The position numbers were made by a program, and so were the translations under genes. The notes below the pieces were generated by a model. That model worked only from the letters and a program-made list of their open reading frames with translations. It did not search any database and was not told the DNA's origin. From NCBI RefSeq assembly GCF_051903925.1, contig NZ_CP173678.1, forward strand, positions 124,001-188,000: a stretch of DNA of 64,000 nt, given 5' to 3'. This document shows, in pieces, positions 44,788-53,319 of the stretch. The stretch's first letter is position 1, and the number at the start of each line of letters is the position of its first letter. The stretch is from G051903925 sp051903925 (GTDB lineage: Bacteria > Pseudomonadota > Alphaproteobacteria > Zavarziniales > Zavarziniaceae).

Positions 44788-45228
44788 CTACATATCCTCG
44801 TCTTCGTCGCCCTTGGGGACCTTGGAGAAGGTTTCCGCAACCAGGTAGATGATGCCGCGGATCGTCTCGTCCCGGTCGCGCGATCCGACGGCGTGCTCCT
44901 TGTCGTCGATCGCGAAATATAAATAGGAATTGTTGTCGCGATAATTATAGGTCAGCACGACGATATTGAATATGTTCTCGTCGTGCAGGCAGAGGAACTT
45001 CAGCCGCAGATATTTGTATTCCTGCGGATCGAAGATGCTGGTATCCAGGCGATCGTGCATCGCCACCAGGTCGGTATGGCTGAAGCCGAATTTCGGGTTC
45101 AGCCGCTTGACCAGGGCGTTGAGGTCCTGCGCCAGGAGCTGGAACGGCTGCATGTGCGGCGGCCATTCCAGCGCAAAATTATCGACGGAGATCAACGCCT
45201 CGCGGAAAATCGCCTCAGTGCTCACCAT
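44788..45228 (-). CDS. hypothetical protein with AT-rich codon use
   Basis: The 146-residue protein (MVSTEAIFREALISVDNF at the start) is acidic at the end (KGDEDEDM). It is rich in aromatic and Asn residues: NIVVLTYNYRDNNSYLYFAI. It has no signal peptide or membrane segment and no recognised domain. Several codons are AAT, ATA, TAT and ATT, for example around 44910-44960, unlike the GC-ending codons of its neighbours. This suggests either transfer or unusual constraint. The ATG at 45228 is preferred over a longer in-frame start at 45255. Confidence 0.72.
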   Translation of the reverse strand: MVSTEAIFREALISVDNFALEWPPHMQPFQLLAQDLNALVKRLNPKFGFSHTDLVAMHDRLDTSIFDPQEYKYLRLKFLCLHDENIFNIVVLTYNYRDNNSYLYFAIDDKEHAVGSRDRDETIRGIIYLVAETFSKVPKGDEDEDM

Positions 45229-45330
45229 CCGCTGACGCCCCGCCCCCGAACCCACTGGAAGAGAAGCAGACTCTGCTGCCGCCGTTCAAAAAGTCAAACA
45301 CGCTGACCATTGCCAACCAGGAAACGCTCG

Positions 45331-45855
45331 ATGCTCTATGCCCTTGACCAGATCCGCCCGGAAACCCAGGGGGACGACTTCTGGGTCGCCGACAACGCGA
45401 CCGTGGTGGGACGGGTCCGCCTGGGCCGCTGGGCCAGTGTCTGGTTCAATGCCGTGGTCCGGGGCGATACCGACTGGATCGAGATCGGCGACGGCTCCAA
45501 CGTCCAGGATGGTGCGATCCTGCACACCGACCCCGGCATCACCCTGTCGATCGGGCCGAACGTCACGATCGGGCACAAGGTCATGCTGCATGGCTGCACG
45601 ATCGGGGAGGACAGCCTGGTCGGCATCAACTCCGTCGTCCTGAACCGCGCCCGCATCGGCCGCAACTGCCTGGTCGGTGCCGGCTCCCTGATCACCGAGG
45701 GCAAGGAGTTCCCCGACGGCTCGATGATCATGGGCGCCCCGGCGAAGGTCGTGCGGCCCCTGCGCGAGCAGGAGATCGCCATGCTGAAGCTCTCGGCCCA
45801 AGGCTATGTGGCCAACGCCAAGCGCTTCAAGACCGGTCTGCAACCGGTTGGCTGA
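45331..45855 (+). CDS. gamma carbonic anhydrase family protein
   Basis: The 174-residue left-handed beta-helix protein has hexapeptide-type repeats such as VGRVRLGRWASVWFNAVVRG and IGDGSNVQDGAILH. The zinc histidines are in LHTD and IGHKVMLHGC, the pattern of the gamma class (CaiE/YrdA/PaaY). Activity of YrdA-type homologues is often not demonstrated, so catalysis is unproven. AGGAA is eight bases before the ATG. It stands 155 bases upstream of the ammonium transporter gene. Confidence 0.9.
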   Translation: MLYALDQIRPETQGDDFWVADNATVVGRVRLGRWASVWFNAVVRGDTDWIEIGDGSNVQDGAILHTDPGITLSIGPNVTIGHKVMLHGCTIGEDSLVGINSVVLNRARIGRNCLVGAGSLITEGKEFPDGSMIMGAPAKVVRPLREQEIAMLKLSAQGYVANAKRFKTGLQPVG

Positions 45856-46009
45856 TTTCAACCAAAAGGGACCGGCGGGTCCTAAGTGGTGCTTGAAGAG
45901 CGCGAAGGCCCGCCTGTACCATTTTACCGGATAAGAACCGTCGGGGGTTGCGACGGGACGGGGAGGACAGGGTCCGGAGGGGCGCCACAAAACGCTCCGA
46001 GGGGGACCT

Positions 46010-47332
46010 ATGACACCCGAACAGATAGCGCAACTGACCGAGCTGTCGGCAAAGTTCGACATGCTGGGCAAGGTGAACGCCGAAATCCTCTACTGGTGGT
46101 GTACCGCCCTGATGGTGTCCATCCACGCAGGCTTCCTTGCGTACGAGATGGGCGCCTCGCGGATCAAGAACACGCTGGCCGCGGGCGTGAAGAACATCCT
46201 GGCCTTCGCCTTCCTGGTGCCGACCTTCTATCTGTTCGGCTGGTTCATCTACAATGCCTTCCCGACCGGCTTCACGATCTCGGAAACCGGGTGGGCGGCC
46301 CTGGCCTGGTCGTCCAACATGGGGCCGAACCTGACCGACAGTGCCAGCGGCATCTTCTGGGCGGCCTTCACCATGTTCGCCGCTACCACCGCCTCGATCA
46401 TGTCGGGCTCGGTGATCGAGCGCATCACGGTCGGTGCCTTCATCATCCTGGCCATCGCCCTGGGCGCGTTCGTCTGGATCCTGGGGGCGGCCTGGGGCTG
46501 GCACCCGGCCGGCTGGCTGACGACGGAATGGGGCTTCCACGACACCGCGGCGGCCGGCTGCGTCCACACCATTGCCGGGTTCTTCACGCTGGGCGTGCTG
46601 ATCAACCTGGGCCCGCGCATCGGCCGCTTCCTGTCCGACGGCCGCGCCGTCGACATTCCGGGCCACAACGTGCCGCTGTCGCTGATCGGCCTGATGCTGA
46701 TCATCATGGGCTTCTTCGGCTTCCTGGGCGGCTGCATCATCTACGTGAACGGCGGCCAGTGGGTGACGATCTTCAACACTCCCACGACGCTTTCGGCCTT
46801 TGCCTTCAACACCCTGATGGGCTTTGGCGGCGGTGTCCTTGGCGCCTATTTCACGACGCGGGAGCCGTTCTGGATGATGTCCGGCGCGCTTGCCGGGATC
46901 ATCGCCTGTGCCGCCGGCCTGGAGATCTATTATCCGCCGCTGGCCTTCGCCATCGCCTTCTTCACCGGCGCCACGATCCCGCTGGTGGCGAACTTCGTCA
47001 CCCGCATGGGCATCGACGATGCGGTCGGCGCGGTTGCGGTGCATGGCTATAGCGGCGTGGTCAGCCTGCTGGCGGCCGGAATCTTCCTGGCCGGCTATCC
47101 CAACGTCGCCGAGGGCGCGCCCCCGGTGAACTTCCTGGGCCAGCTGGGCAGCGCCGTAGTCATGGTCCTGCTGGGCTTCGTGCCCGGCTACCTGCTGTCG
47201 CTGCTGCTGAAGGTGATGGGCATCCTGCGCGTCCCCGAGAAGGTCGAGGTCATGGGCCTGGACATCGTGAAGGTGCCCAGCCGGCCCTATCCGGAAGGGC
47301 CCGGCGTGCCGGTCGGCGCGCCCGCCGAATGA
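46010..47332 (+). CDS. amt: ammonium transporter (Amt/Mep/Rh family)
   Basis: The 440-residue membrane protein has eleven or so helices. The paired pore histidines are in GCVHTIAGFF and VAVHGYSGVV, and the outer recruitment region includes SSNMGPNLTDSASG. The N-terminus lacks a long cleavable signal. It conducts ammonium or ammonia into the cell. Unusually there is no glnK in front; a 60-residue membrane protein gene follows instead. The C-terminal tail (EKVEVMGLDIVKVPSRPY) differs from the E. coli AmtB tail that binds GlnK. Confidence 0.93.
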   Translation: MTPEQIAQLTELSAKFDMLGKVNAEILYWWCTALMVSIHAGFLAYEMGASRIKNTLAAGVKNILAFAFLVPTFYLFGWFIYNAFPTGFTISETGWAALAWSSNMGPNLTDSASGIFWAAFTMFAATTASIMSGSVIERITVGAFIILAIALGAFVWILGAAWGWHPAGWLTTEWGFHDTAAAGCVHTIAGFFTLGVLINLGPRIGRFLSDGRAVDIPGHNVPLSLIGLMLIIMGFFGFLGGCIIYVNGGQWVTIFNTPTTLSAFAFNTLMGFGGGVLGAYFTTREPFWMMSGALAGIIACAAGLEIYYPPLAFAIAFFTGATIPLVANFVTRMGIDDAVGAVAVHGYSGVVSLLAAGIFLAGYPNVAEGAPPVNFLGQLGSAVVMVLLGFVPGYLLSLLLKVMGILRVPEKVEVMGLDIVKVPSRPYPEGPGVPVGAPAE

Positions 47333-47378
47333 CCCCCACCCACTGCCTGTCCACCCATCACGAGAAGGAACCCGCACG

Positions 47379-47561
47379 ATGAGCCCGATCACGACATGGG
47401 ATGGCGCGGAGGCCTATTTCACCTTCGCCCACAGCCCCACCATGGTTGCCGTCCTGGCGATCCTGATGCTGGGCCTGACCGTCGCCACGGTCGTCAATGC
47501 GTTCCAGCACGAACGCAAAAGCTACCTGGCGGCAACCAACGGTACCGGCGGCCACCACTGA
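47379..47561 (+). CDS. 60-residue membrane protein downstream of amt
   Basis: The product (MSPITTWDGAEAYFTFAHSP at the start) has one clear transmembrane segment, TMVAVLAILMLGLTVATVVNAF, and a His-ending polar tail (NGTGGHH). GAGAAGGAA precedes the ATG. It lies 46 bases after amt, in the same direction and before the terminator, so it is probably co-transcribed. No family is recognised. It could be a small accessory or stabilising subunit of the transporter. Confidence 0.65.
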   Translation: MSPITTWDGAEAYFTFAHSPTMVAVLAILMLGLTVATVVNAFQHERKSYLAATNGTGGHH

Positions 47562-47576
47562 GGAAGGCCTGAGGGG

Positions 47577-47603
47577 GCGGGGTCCGGCACGACCGGGCCC
47601 CGC
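47577..47603. terminator. GC hairpin ending the amt operon
   Basis: GCGGGGTCCGG (47577-47587) and CCGGGCCCCGC (47593-47603) make eleven pairs with one G-T around a CACGA loop. The stem stands between the small membrane-protein gene and a convergent PAS gene. There is no T-run. Confidence 0.6.
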
Positions 47604-47627
47604 GCTCCCGGCCCCAGGCGCCGGGGA

Positions 47628-48215
47628 TCAGCCCAGCGGCTGCGGCCAGGCGCTGAGCGCGCCGCCCTCGGCTGTGGCCAGGAGCAGCCTGGGATCAAGC
47701 GGCGGAGTCCCGAAATCGGGTCCGAACGGACCCGCCAGCATGCCGTCGGCCTCATCCTCGATCGAGGGAAAGGCGCCGACCCGCTGCACCCCCGGAAAGA
47801 CCGTGCAGACCAGCAGACCGCTTGCCGTGGCGCCGTCGTCCGAGATGGCGATGCCCGCCGCCGTGAACGGCCGGACGATGCCCCGACCGTTGTAATAGGT
47901 GCCGGTGACCCGCATCGGGTCGCGCGCCATCGCGGCCCGGCGATAGACCGCCAGCAGCCCGGCGCGATTGACCAACGGGTTGAACTGGTCCGTGACGCGG
48001 CGGCCGTGGATGGGTGCGCCCAGGGCCGAGCGCACCGTCTCGCCCACCAGGCGATAGCGGAAGTCCTGCCCACCGTCGATGATGTCGACCAGGCTGATGT
48101 TCGAGAGGCAGAAGCGGAAATCGGCGGGTCGGATCTCGCGCCGCAGCAGAAGGACCTGGCTGCCCCGGACGCGGCAGGCCGTCTTCATGAACAAGTCGAT
48201 CAACGCAGAATCCAT
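47628..48215 (-). CDS. PAS-domain protein (PAS_5 type)
   Basis: The 195-residue protein has a single PAS_5-like domain, with SLVDIIDGGQDFRYRLVGETV as the recognisable core (shown in part). It continues to GRRVTDQFNPLVNRAGLLAVY and ends in a Pro/Leu-rich tail. There is no kinase or cyclase domain. Short PAS_5 proteins are common in alphaproteobacteria, and their ligands are unknown. The start at 48215 (MDSALIDLF) is plausible. The spacer 48216-48424 shows nothing further. Confidence 0.75.
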   Translation of the reverse strand: MDSALIDLFMKTACRVRGSQVLLLRREIRPADFRFCLSNISLVDIIDGGQDFRYRLVGETVRSALGAPIHGRRVTDQFNPLVNRAGLLAVYRRAAMARDPMRVTGTYYNGRGIVRPFTAAGIAISDDGATASGLLVCTVFPGVQRVGAFPSIEDEADGMLAGPFGPDFGTPPLDPRLLLATAEGGALSAWPQPLG

Positions 48216-48424
48216 ACTGCAAGGGCCAGTCCCGCGCGCACATGGTGCACAGGCGAACCTTGTGCATTTCCTGCCGATCGCTGCGGCATGGCGCCACAGC
48301 GCGGCGGGCGCTCGCGCGAACGCCGTTCACCAAGGCTGTTGACCGCAGACACAGGCTTGCGATCCTGGCCCAAGAAAACAGGGAGGGATCCGGCCATGAC
48401 CGGCAACACACAAGGCGACGCGGC

Positions 48425-49597
48425 ATGATTCGGTCCACCGAAATCGCCTGGCCCGCGGTCGAGCGCGTCGTCCTGGGCCGTCCCGCCGCGACGGCGATCC
48501 CGGAGGCCATGGACCGCCTGGGCGTATCGCGCGCCCTGCTGGTCACCAGCAACGCACTGAACACCCGGACCGACGAGGTGGAGCGCATCCGCGCGGCGCT
48601 GGGTGCGCGTCATGCGGCGACGTTCGATTCGGTCCCGGCCCATGCGCCCCGGGGCGCCGTGGTGGCGGCCGCGAACCTGGCGCGTTCCGTCCAGGCCGAC
48701 GTGATCGTCACCGTGGGCGGCGGTTCCGTGACCGACGCCGGCAAGATCGTGCCCATGTGCCTGAAGCACGACGTGACCACGGCCGAGGGGATGGACGCCT
48801 TCCGGCTGCGCGTGGACGCGGACGGGACGATGGCCAATGCGCGCTGGGCCGCACCGGACATCCGCACGATCGCCGTGCCGACGACCCTGTCGGGTGGCGA
48901 GTTCAACGCCCTGAGCGGCGCGACGGACGAGGTGACCCGCCTGAAGCAGGGCTATGAGCACCGCCTGCTGACGCCGGTCTGCGTGATCCTGGATCCGGCC
49001 CTGACCCGGCACACGCCCGAATGGCTGTGGTTCTCGACCGGTGTGCGGGCACTGGACCATGCGCTGGAGGCGCTGGGCTCTCTGCAGTCCAACGACTTCG
49101 CCGACGGCATCGCCGACAACGCGCTGCGCCTGTTGATCGAGGGCCTGACCCGGGTCAAGGCCGATCCCGGCGACATCGAGGCCCGGCTGAAATGCCAGGT
49201 CGGCGCCTGGCAGTCCATGCTGCCCCTGGTCGGCGGCGTGCCGATGGGGGCCAGCCATGCCATCGGCCATGTCCTGGGGGGCAGTTTCGGCGTACCCCAC
49301 GGCTATACGAGCTGCGTCATGGCCCCCTATGTCCTGGCCTTCAACGCCGAGGTGAACGAGGCGCGGCAGAAGCGGATCAGCGCCTGCTTCGGGCAGCTCG
49401 ACGTGCCGGCGTTCCGCCTGGTCGACGACTTCATCCGCAACCTGGGCATGCCGCGCACCCTGCGCGAGGTGGGGATCAGCGTGGACAACCTGGACACCAT
49501 CGCCCGGAACACGATGTACGACCCCTGGGGCCGGACCAATCCACGCACGATTTTCGGCCCCGCGGACGTCCGCCAGATCCTGGAGAGCGCGCTGTGA
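48425..49597 (+). CDS. iron-containing alcohol dehydrogenase, maleylacetate-reductase-like
   Basis: The 390-residue group III dehydrogenase has the NAD-binding turn VTVGGGSVTDAGK and metal ligands in GVRALDHALEAL and GASHAIGHVLGGSFGVPHG. The HVLGGSFGVPH form is close to maleylacetate reductases, while the earlier motif fits general Fe-alcohol dehydrogenases. It overlaps the next gene by four bases (GTGA), so the two products probably act in one pathway on an alcohol or aldehyde that becomes an acyl-CoA. Confidence 0.88.
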   Translation: MIRSTEIAWPAVERVVLGRPAATAIPEAMDRLGVSRALLVTSNALNTRTDEVERIRAALGARHAATFDSVPAHAPRGAVVAAANLARSVQADVIVTVGGGSVTDAGKIVPMCLKHDVTTAEGMDAFRLRVDADGTMANARWAAPDIRTIAVPTTLSGGEFNALSGATDEVTRLKQGYEHRLLTPVCVILDPALTRHTPEWLWFSTGVRALDHALEALGSLQSNDFADGIADNALRLLIEGLTRVKADPGDIEARLKCQVGAWQSMLPLVGGVPMGASHAIGHVLGGSFGVPHGYTSCVMAPYVLAFNAEVNEARQKRISACFGQLDVPAFRLVDDFIRNLGMPRTLREVGISVDNLDTIARNTMYDPWGRTNPRTIFGPADVRQILESAL

Positions 49598-51189
49598 GCC
49601 CGGTGGCCGATCCGCGCATCCCGCCGCCCGAACGCTGCATCCTGCGCGACCAGCTGGATCATTGGGCGCGGGAGAAGCCCGAGGCGCCCTATGTCGTGTT
49701 CGAGGACGGCAGCCATTGGAGCTTTGCCGAGACGCGGGCCCGTGCCCATCGGCTGGCGGCGGGGCTGCAGGGGCTGGGCGTGGCCCAGGGGGACCATGTC
49801 GCGGTGTGGCTGCCGAATGGGCCGCAGGCGCTGCTGGCCTTTTTCGCGATCAACGTGCTGGGCGCGGTGTTCGTGCCGTTCAACACCGCCTATCGCGGCG
49901 CCATCCTGGCCCATGTGCTGGACCTTTCGGACGCCACGGTGCTGATCGCCCATGCCGGGCTGGTCCCGCGCCTGGAGGAGGTCGAGCACAGGATCGCGAC
50001 CCTGGTCGTGGCCGGCGATCCGGCCGCCCCGTTGCGCCTTGAGGACCTGATGGCGACGGTGGGAGAGGCCGGCCCCCTGGCCCGGCCGATCCGGCCTTGG
50101 GACCCGCAGTCGATCATCTTCACCTCTGGCACCACCGGGCCGTCCAAGGGGGTGCTGTCGTCCTACCTGCACCTGTTCAGCAATGCAGGACCGGAAACCT
50201 GGCCCTTTGTCACGGGCGAGGACCGCTTCCTGGTCAACATGCCGATCTTCCATATCGGCGGCATGGGCCTGCCCGCGGTCATGCTGGCCCGTGGCGGGTC
50301 GATCGCGCTGATGGAGAACTTCTCCACCGAGCGGTTCTGGGACGTGGCGCGGGCCACGGGCACCACGGCCATGTTCCTGCTGGGCGTCATGGCGACCTTC
50401 CTGCTGAAGGCGCCAGCCGATCCGCGCGACCGCGAGCACAAGGTCCGGCTGGCCCTGATGGTACCGTTCACCAACGAGGCGGACGCCTTTCGCGCCCGCT
50501 TCGGCATCGACCTCTACACGATCTTCAACATGACGGAGGTGGCCAGTCCGACCGTCTCTGGCCCCAACCCCACGGTGCAGGGCACCTGCGGCACGGTCCG
50601 GCCGGGGGTCGATGTGCGGCTGGTCGATGCCCACGACATCGAGGTTCCCGTGGGTGAGGTGGGCGAAATGATCGTCCGCACCGACCGGCCCTGGGCGATG
50701 AATTCCGGCTACTACAAGAACCCGGAGGCCACGGCGCGCGCCTGGCGCAATGGCTGGTTCCACACGGGCGATGCGTTCCGCCAGGACGCGCAGGGGAACT
50801 TCTTCTTCGTCGACCGGGTCAAGGATGCGATCCGACGGCGCGGCGAGAACATCTCAAGCTTCGAGGTCGAGGCCGCGCTGCTGGCGCACCCGGACGTGGC
50901 CGAGGCCGCGGCCATCGGCGTGCCAAGCCCCGTGGGAGAGGACGACGTGATGGCGGTCCTGGCCCCCGTGGCGGGCCGCACGATCGATCCCGCGGGCCTG
51001 ATCGCCTTCCTGGAGCCGCGCCTGCCCTACTTCATGATCCCCCGCTACATCCGCATCCTCAGCCCGCTGCCCAAGACGCCGACGGCCAAGGTGCAGAAGG
51101 TGCAGTTGCGCGCCGACGGCGTCACCGCGGATTCCTGGGACCGGGAGGCGGCGGGCCTGCGCCTGAAGCGGGAGCGGCTGGCCGGCTGA
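49594..51189 (+). CDS. CaiC-like acyl-CoA ligase
   Basis: The 531-residue AMP-forming ligase has P-loop TSGTTGPSKGVLSSY (from 177), FNMTEVASP as the aromatic motif, and FVDRVKDAIRRRGENISSFE as the hinge, which resembles crotonobetaine/carnitine-CoA ligases. The C-terminal catalytic Lys is in TPTAKVQKVQL. It starts at GTG inside the stop of the Fe-dehydrogenase gene. It activates a small or quaternary-ammonium-like acid; the true substrate is unknown. Confidence 0.9.
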   Translation: MSPVADPRIPPPERCILRDQLDHWAREKPEAPYVVFEDGSHWSFAETRARAHRLAAGLQGLGVAQGDHVAVWLPNGPQALLAFFAINVLGAVFVPFNTAYRGAILAHVLDLSDATVLIAHAGLVPRLEEVEHRIATLVVAGDPAAPLRLEDLMATVGEAGPLARPIRPWDPQSIIFTSGTTGPSKGVLSSYLHLFSNAGPETWPFVTGEDRFLVNMPIFHIGGMGLPAVMLARGGSIALMENFSTERFWDVARATGTTAMFLLGVMATFLLKAPADPRDREHKVRLALMVPFTNEADAFRARFGIDLYTIFNMTEVASPTVSGPNPTVQGTCGTVRPGVDVRLVDAHDIEVPVGEVGEMIVRTDRPWAMNSGYYKNPEATARAWRNGWFHTGDAFRQDAQGNFFFVDRVKDAIRRRGENISSFEVEAALLAHPDVAEAAAIGVPSPVGEDDVMAVLAPVAGRTIDPAGLIAFLEPRLPYFMIPRYIRILSPLPKTPTAKVQKVQLRADGVTADSWDREAAGLRLKRERLAG

Positions 51190-51300
51190 CCTGCCCAAAC
51201 CGGCAGGTCGCTGATTTCGATCCGGGGCCGACGGGGTGCCGTAGTCAGCGCTGCCCCTGCCATGGCGGGGCAGTCGCTTGACCGTATGAGGAGAGCCCAG

Positions 51301-51876
51301 ATGAACCGGATCGGAAAGTCCCTGCTGGCCGCCAGCGCCCTTGCCATCGCCTCGGCCGCAAGCCTGGGCATGGCCGTGTCGGCCGCGCAGGCCGAGGTCA
51401 TGGTGGGCGGTGCCGCCATGCTGCCGACCAAGACCATTCCGGAGAACGCCTCGCAGGCATCGAACCTGACCACGCTGGTCGCGGCGGTCACCGCGGCGGG
51501 CCTGGTCGAGACGCTGTCGGGCCCGGGGCCGTTCACGGTCTTTGCGCCGACCAATGATGCCTTCGCCAAGCTTCCGGCCGGTACGGTCGACACGCTGGTG
51601 AAGCCCGAGAACAAGGCCACGCTGACCGGCATCCTGACCTATCACGTCGTGCCCGGCACCCTGACCGCGGCCGACCTGATGGCGCAGGCCAAGGCCGGCG
51701 GAGGCACCGCCACGTTGACCACCGTCCAGGGCGGCACGCTGACCGTGAAGGACGACGGTGGCAAGCTGACCATCACCGACGCGGCCGGTGGCACGGCGTC
51801 GGTCGAGACGGCGGACGTAACCCAGTCGAATGGCGTGGTCCACGTCATCGACACGGTGCTGATGCCCAAGACCTGA
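51301..51876 (+). CDS. secreted fasciclin-domain protein
   Basis: The 191-residue protein has a signal peptide (about 1-30, ending VSAAQA) and one FAS1 domain. FAS1 motifs are TLVAAVTAAGLVETLSG, FTVFAPTNDAFAKLP, LTYHVVPG and VVHVIDTVL. Bacterial single-FAS1 proteins are secreted and take part in adhesion or stress responses. GAGGAGAG is a strong ribosome site. An in-frame start at 51262 would add residues before the signal, so 51301 is chosen. Confidence 0.92.
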   Translation: MNRIGKSLLAASALAIASAASLGMAVSAAQAEVMVGGAAMLPTKTIPENASQASNLTTLVAAVTAAGLVETLSGPGPFTVFAPTNDAFAKLPAGTVDTLVKPENKATLTGILTYHVVPGTLTAADLMAQAKAGGGTATLTTVQGGTLTVKDDGGKLTITDAAGGTASVETADVTQSNGVVHVIDTVLMPKT

Positions 51877-52122
51877 GCCCCTGCCGGGACGCTGATGCGC
51901 TGCGGAACGTGACGGGCGCCACACTTCCGCCCGATCGACCGATCCAAATGGAAACGTAGCGCCGTAGCCATCACAGACGATGCCCGCATCACGGGCAAGT
52001 CTGTGGGGGCCGGGATTGCCAGCGCGCAGGCGCACGATCCCGGTCCAGGTTGCGTCGTTGCGTACAGCGCTTGCGTCCCGGCCATCGGCCTCCGGCCAGG
52101 GTCACGGCCGGACACGCAGGGG

Positions 52123-52178
52123 GAGCCGGAACAGGACGACGGGTTTGCCACCCCAGGCTCGGTCGATTGTTCCGGCTC
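52123..52178. repeat. perfect 11-base inverted repeat after the phosphonate operon
   Basis: GAGCCGGAACA (52123-52133) and TGTTCCGGCTC (52168-52178) are perfect inverted copies around a 34-base loop. The right arm starts five bases after the stop codon of the minus-strand decarboxylase gene, so a transcription stop is likely, though no T-run follows. The rest of the 306-base spacer 51877-52182 has no credible gene. Confidence 0.5.
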
Positions 52179-52182
52179 TTCG

Positions 52183-53319
52183 CTAATCCGCCAGGAATGC
52201 GCGGAAACGTTGTGCGACCTCGTGCGGGGCAATGGTCGGACGGCCCAGCGTCGCCATCGAACCGGGCGCGATCCGCGCGTGGACCAGGACCGGGCCGGAT
52301 GTCGCCAGCGCCTGGCGCAGCGCCAGTTCGAAGCCCGCGACGTCGTCGCACGACCACGCGGCGGCATAGCCGCAGGCCAGCGCCACCGCGGCAAAGTCCA
52401 CAACGGGCGAGACGGTCGCCTGTCCCCCCGTGGAATCGTGCACGCCATTGTCCAGCAGGACATGGAGCAGGGCCGGCGGGCGATGGGCCCCGATCGTGGC
52501 CAGCGCCCCCAGCTTCATCAGCGCGGCACCGTCGCCGTCCAGGACCAGGGTCCGCCGGCCGCTGGCCAGCGCCACCCCCAGCGCCATGCCGCTGGCCCCG
52601 CCCATCGAGCCGACCTGATAGAGGTGTTGCGCCCGGTCGGCCAGGGTGAACAGTTCGCGCCCGCACTTGCCCGTGGTCGCAATGACCGGGACGTCGGCCG
52701 GCAGGTCGCGCAGGACGACCTCCAGCAGGGCCGCCCGCGGCGGCCGGGCGCCATGGGTGCACAGGTCGTGGCGCTGCCCGGGCGGCGGGGCCGCGTAGGG
52801 CACCTGGTGCAGCGGCTCGTCCGCGACGCTGCCCTGGGCCAGGACAAGGCCCACGGGAAGGCCGCGCGCCTGCATCAGGGCCAGCGCCTCATCCAGCGCA
52901 GGGCCGATGGCCGCCGCCTCGGTCGGGAAGGGACGATGCTCCAGCCCTATCAGGGCCAGCAGGTCGTGCGTGATGCGCCCCATCACCTCGTGCTGCGGCT
53001 CGTCCTTGAGGTCCGGCTGGCCGCGCCAGGTGGTGATGAACAGGGTCGGGATGCGGAACGGCGCGTTGAGCGAGGTCAGCGGGTTGACCGCATTGCCCAG
53101 ACCCGAATTCTGGCACAGGACCGCCGTGCCGCGCCCCGCCAGCCAGGCGCCGGCGGCGATCGCGACCGCCTCGCCCTCGCTCGCCGCGCCGACATGGGTC
53201 AGGCCAGGGCTGCCCAGCACGCCGTTCATCAGCGGGGTCAGGAAGCTGCACGGGACGCCGGAATAGAAGTCGATGCCGCGCGCGGCGGCCGCGTCGATGA
53301 AGTCCCGCGCCGCGATCAT
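52183..53319 (-). CDS. aepY: phosphonopyruvate decarboxylase
   Basis: The 378-residue thiamine-diphosphate enzyme converts 3-phosphonopyruvate to phosphonoacetaldehyde, which pulls the unfavourable mutase reaction forward. The N-terminal half shows FYSGVPCSFLTPLMNGV and the ThDP Glu in AASEGEAVAIAAGA. The cofactor motif is VLDGDGAALMKLGALATIG, followed by LLDNGVHDSTGGQ, the family signature. It starts on the last base of the mutase gene, so the two are co-translated. Confidence 0.95.
   Translation of the reverse strand: MIAARDFIDAAAARGIDFYSGVPCSFLTPLMNGVLGSPGLTHVGAASEGEAVAIAAGAWLAGRGTAVLCQNSGLGNAVNPLTSLNAPFRIPTLFITTWRGQPDLKDEPQHEVMGRITHDLLALIGLEHRPFPTEAAAIGPALDEALALMQARGLPVGLVLAQGSVADEPLHQVPYAAPPPGQRHDLCTHGARPPRAALLEVVLRDLPADVPVIATTGKCGRELFTLADRAQHLYQVGSMGGASGMALGVALASGRRTLVLDGDGAALMKLGALATIGAHRPPALLHVLLDNGVHDSTGGQATVSPVVDFAAVALACGYAAAWSCDDVAGFELALRQALATSGPVLVHARIAPGSMATLGRPTIAPHEVAQRFRAFLAD

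Noticed and set aside
51817..51830. GTAACC followed by CGAA inside the fasciclin gene
   Set aside because: The spacing is 4 bases instead of 16 and it lies within coding sequence.
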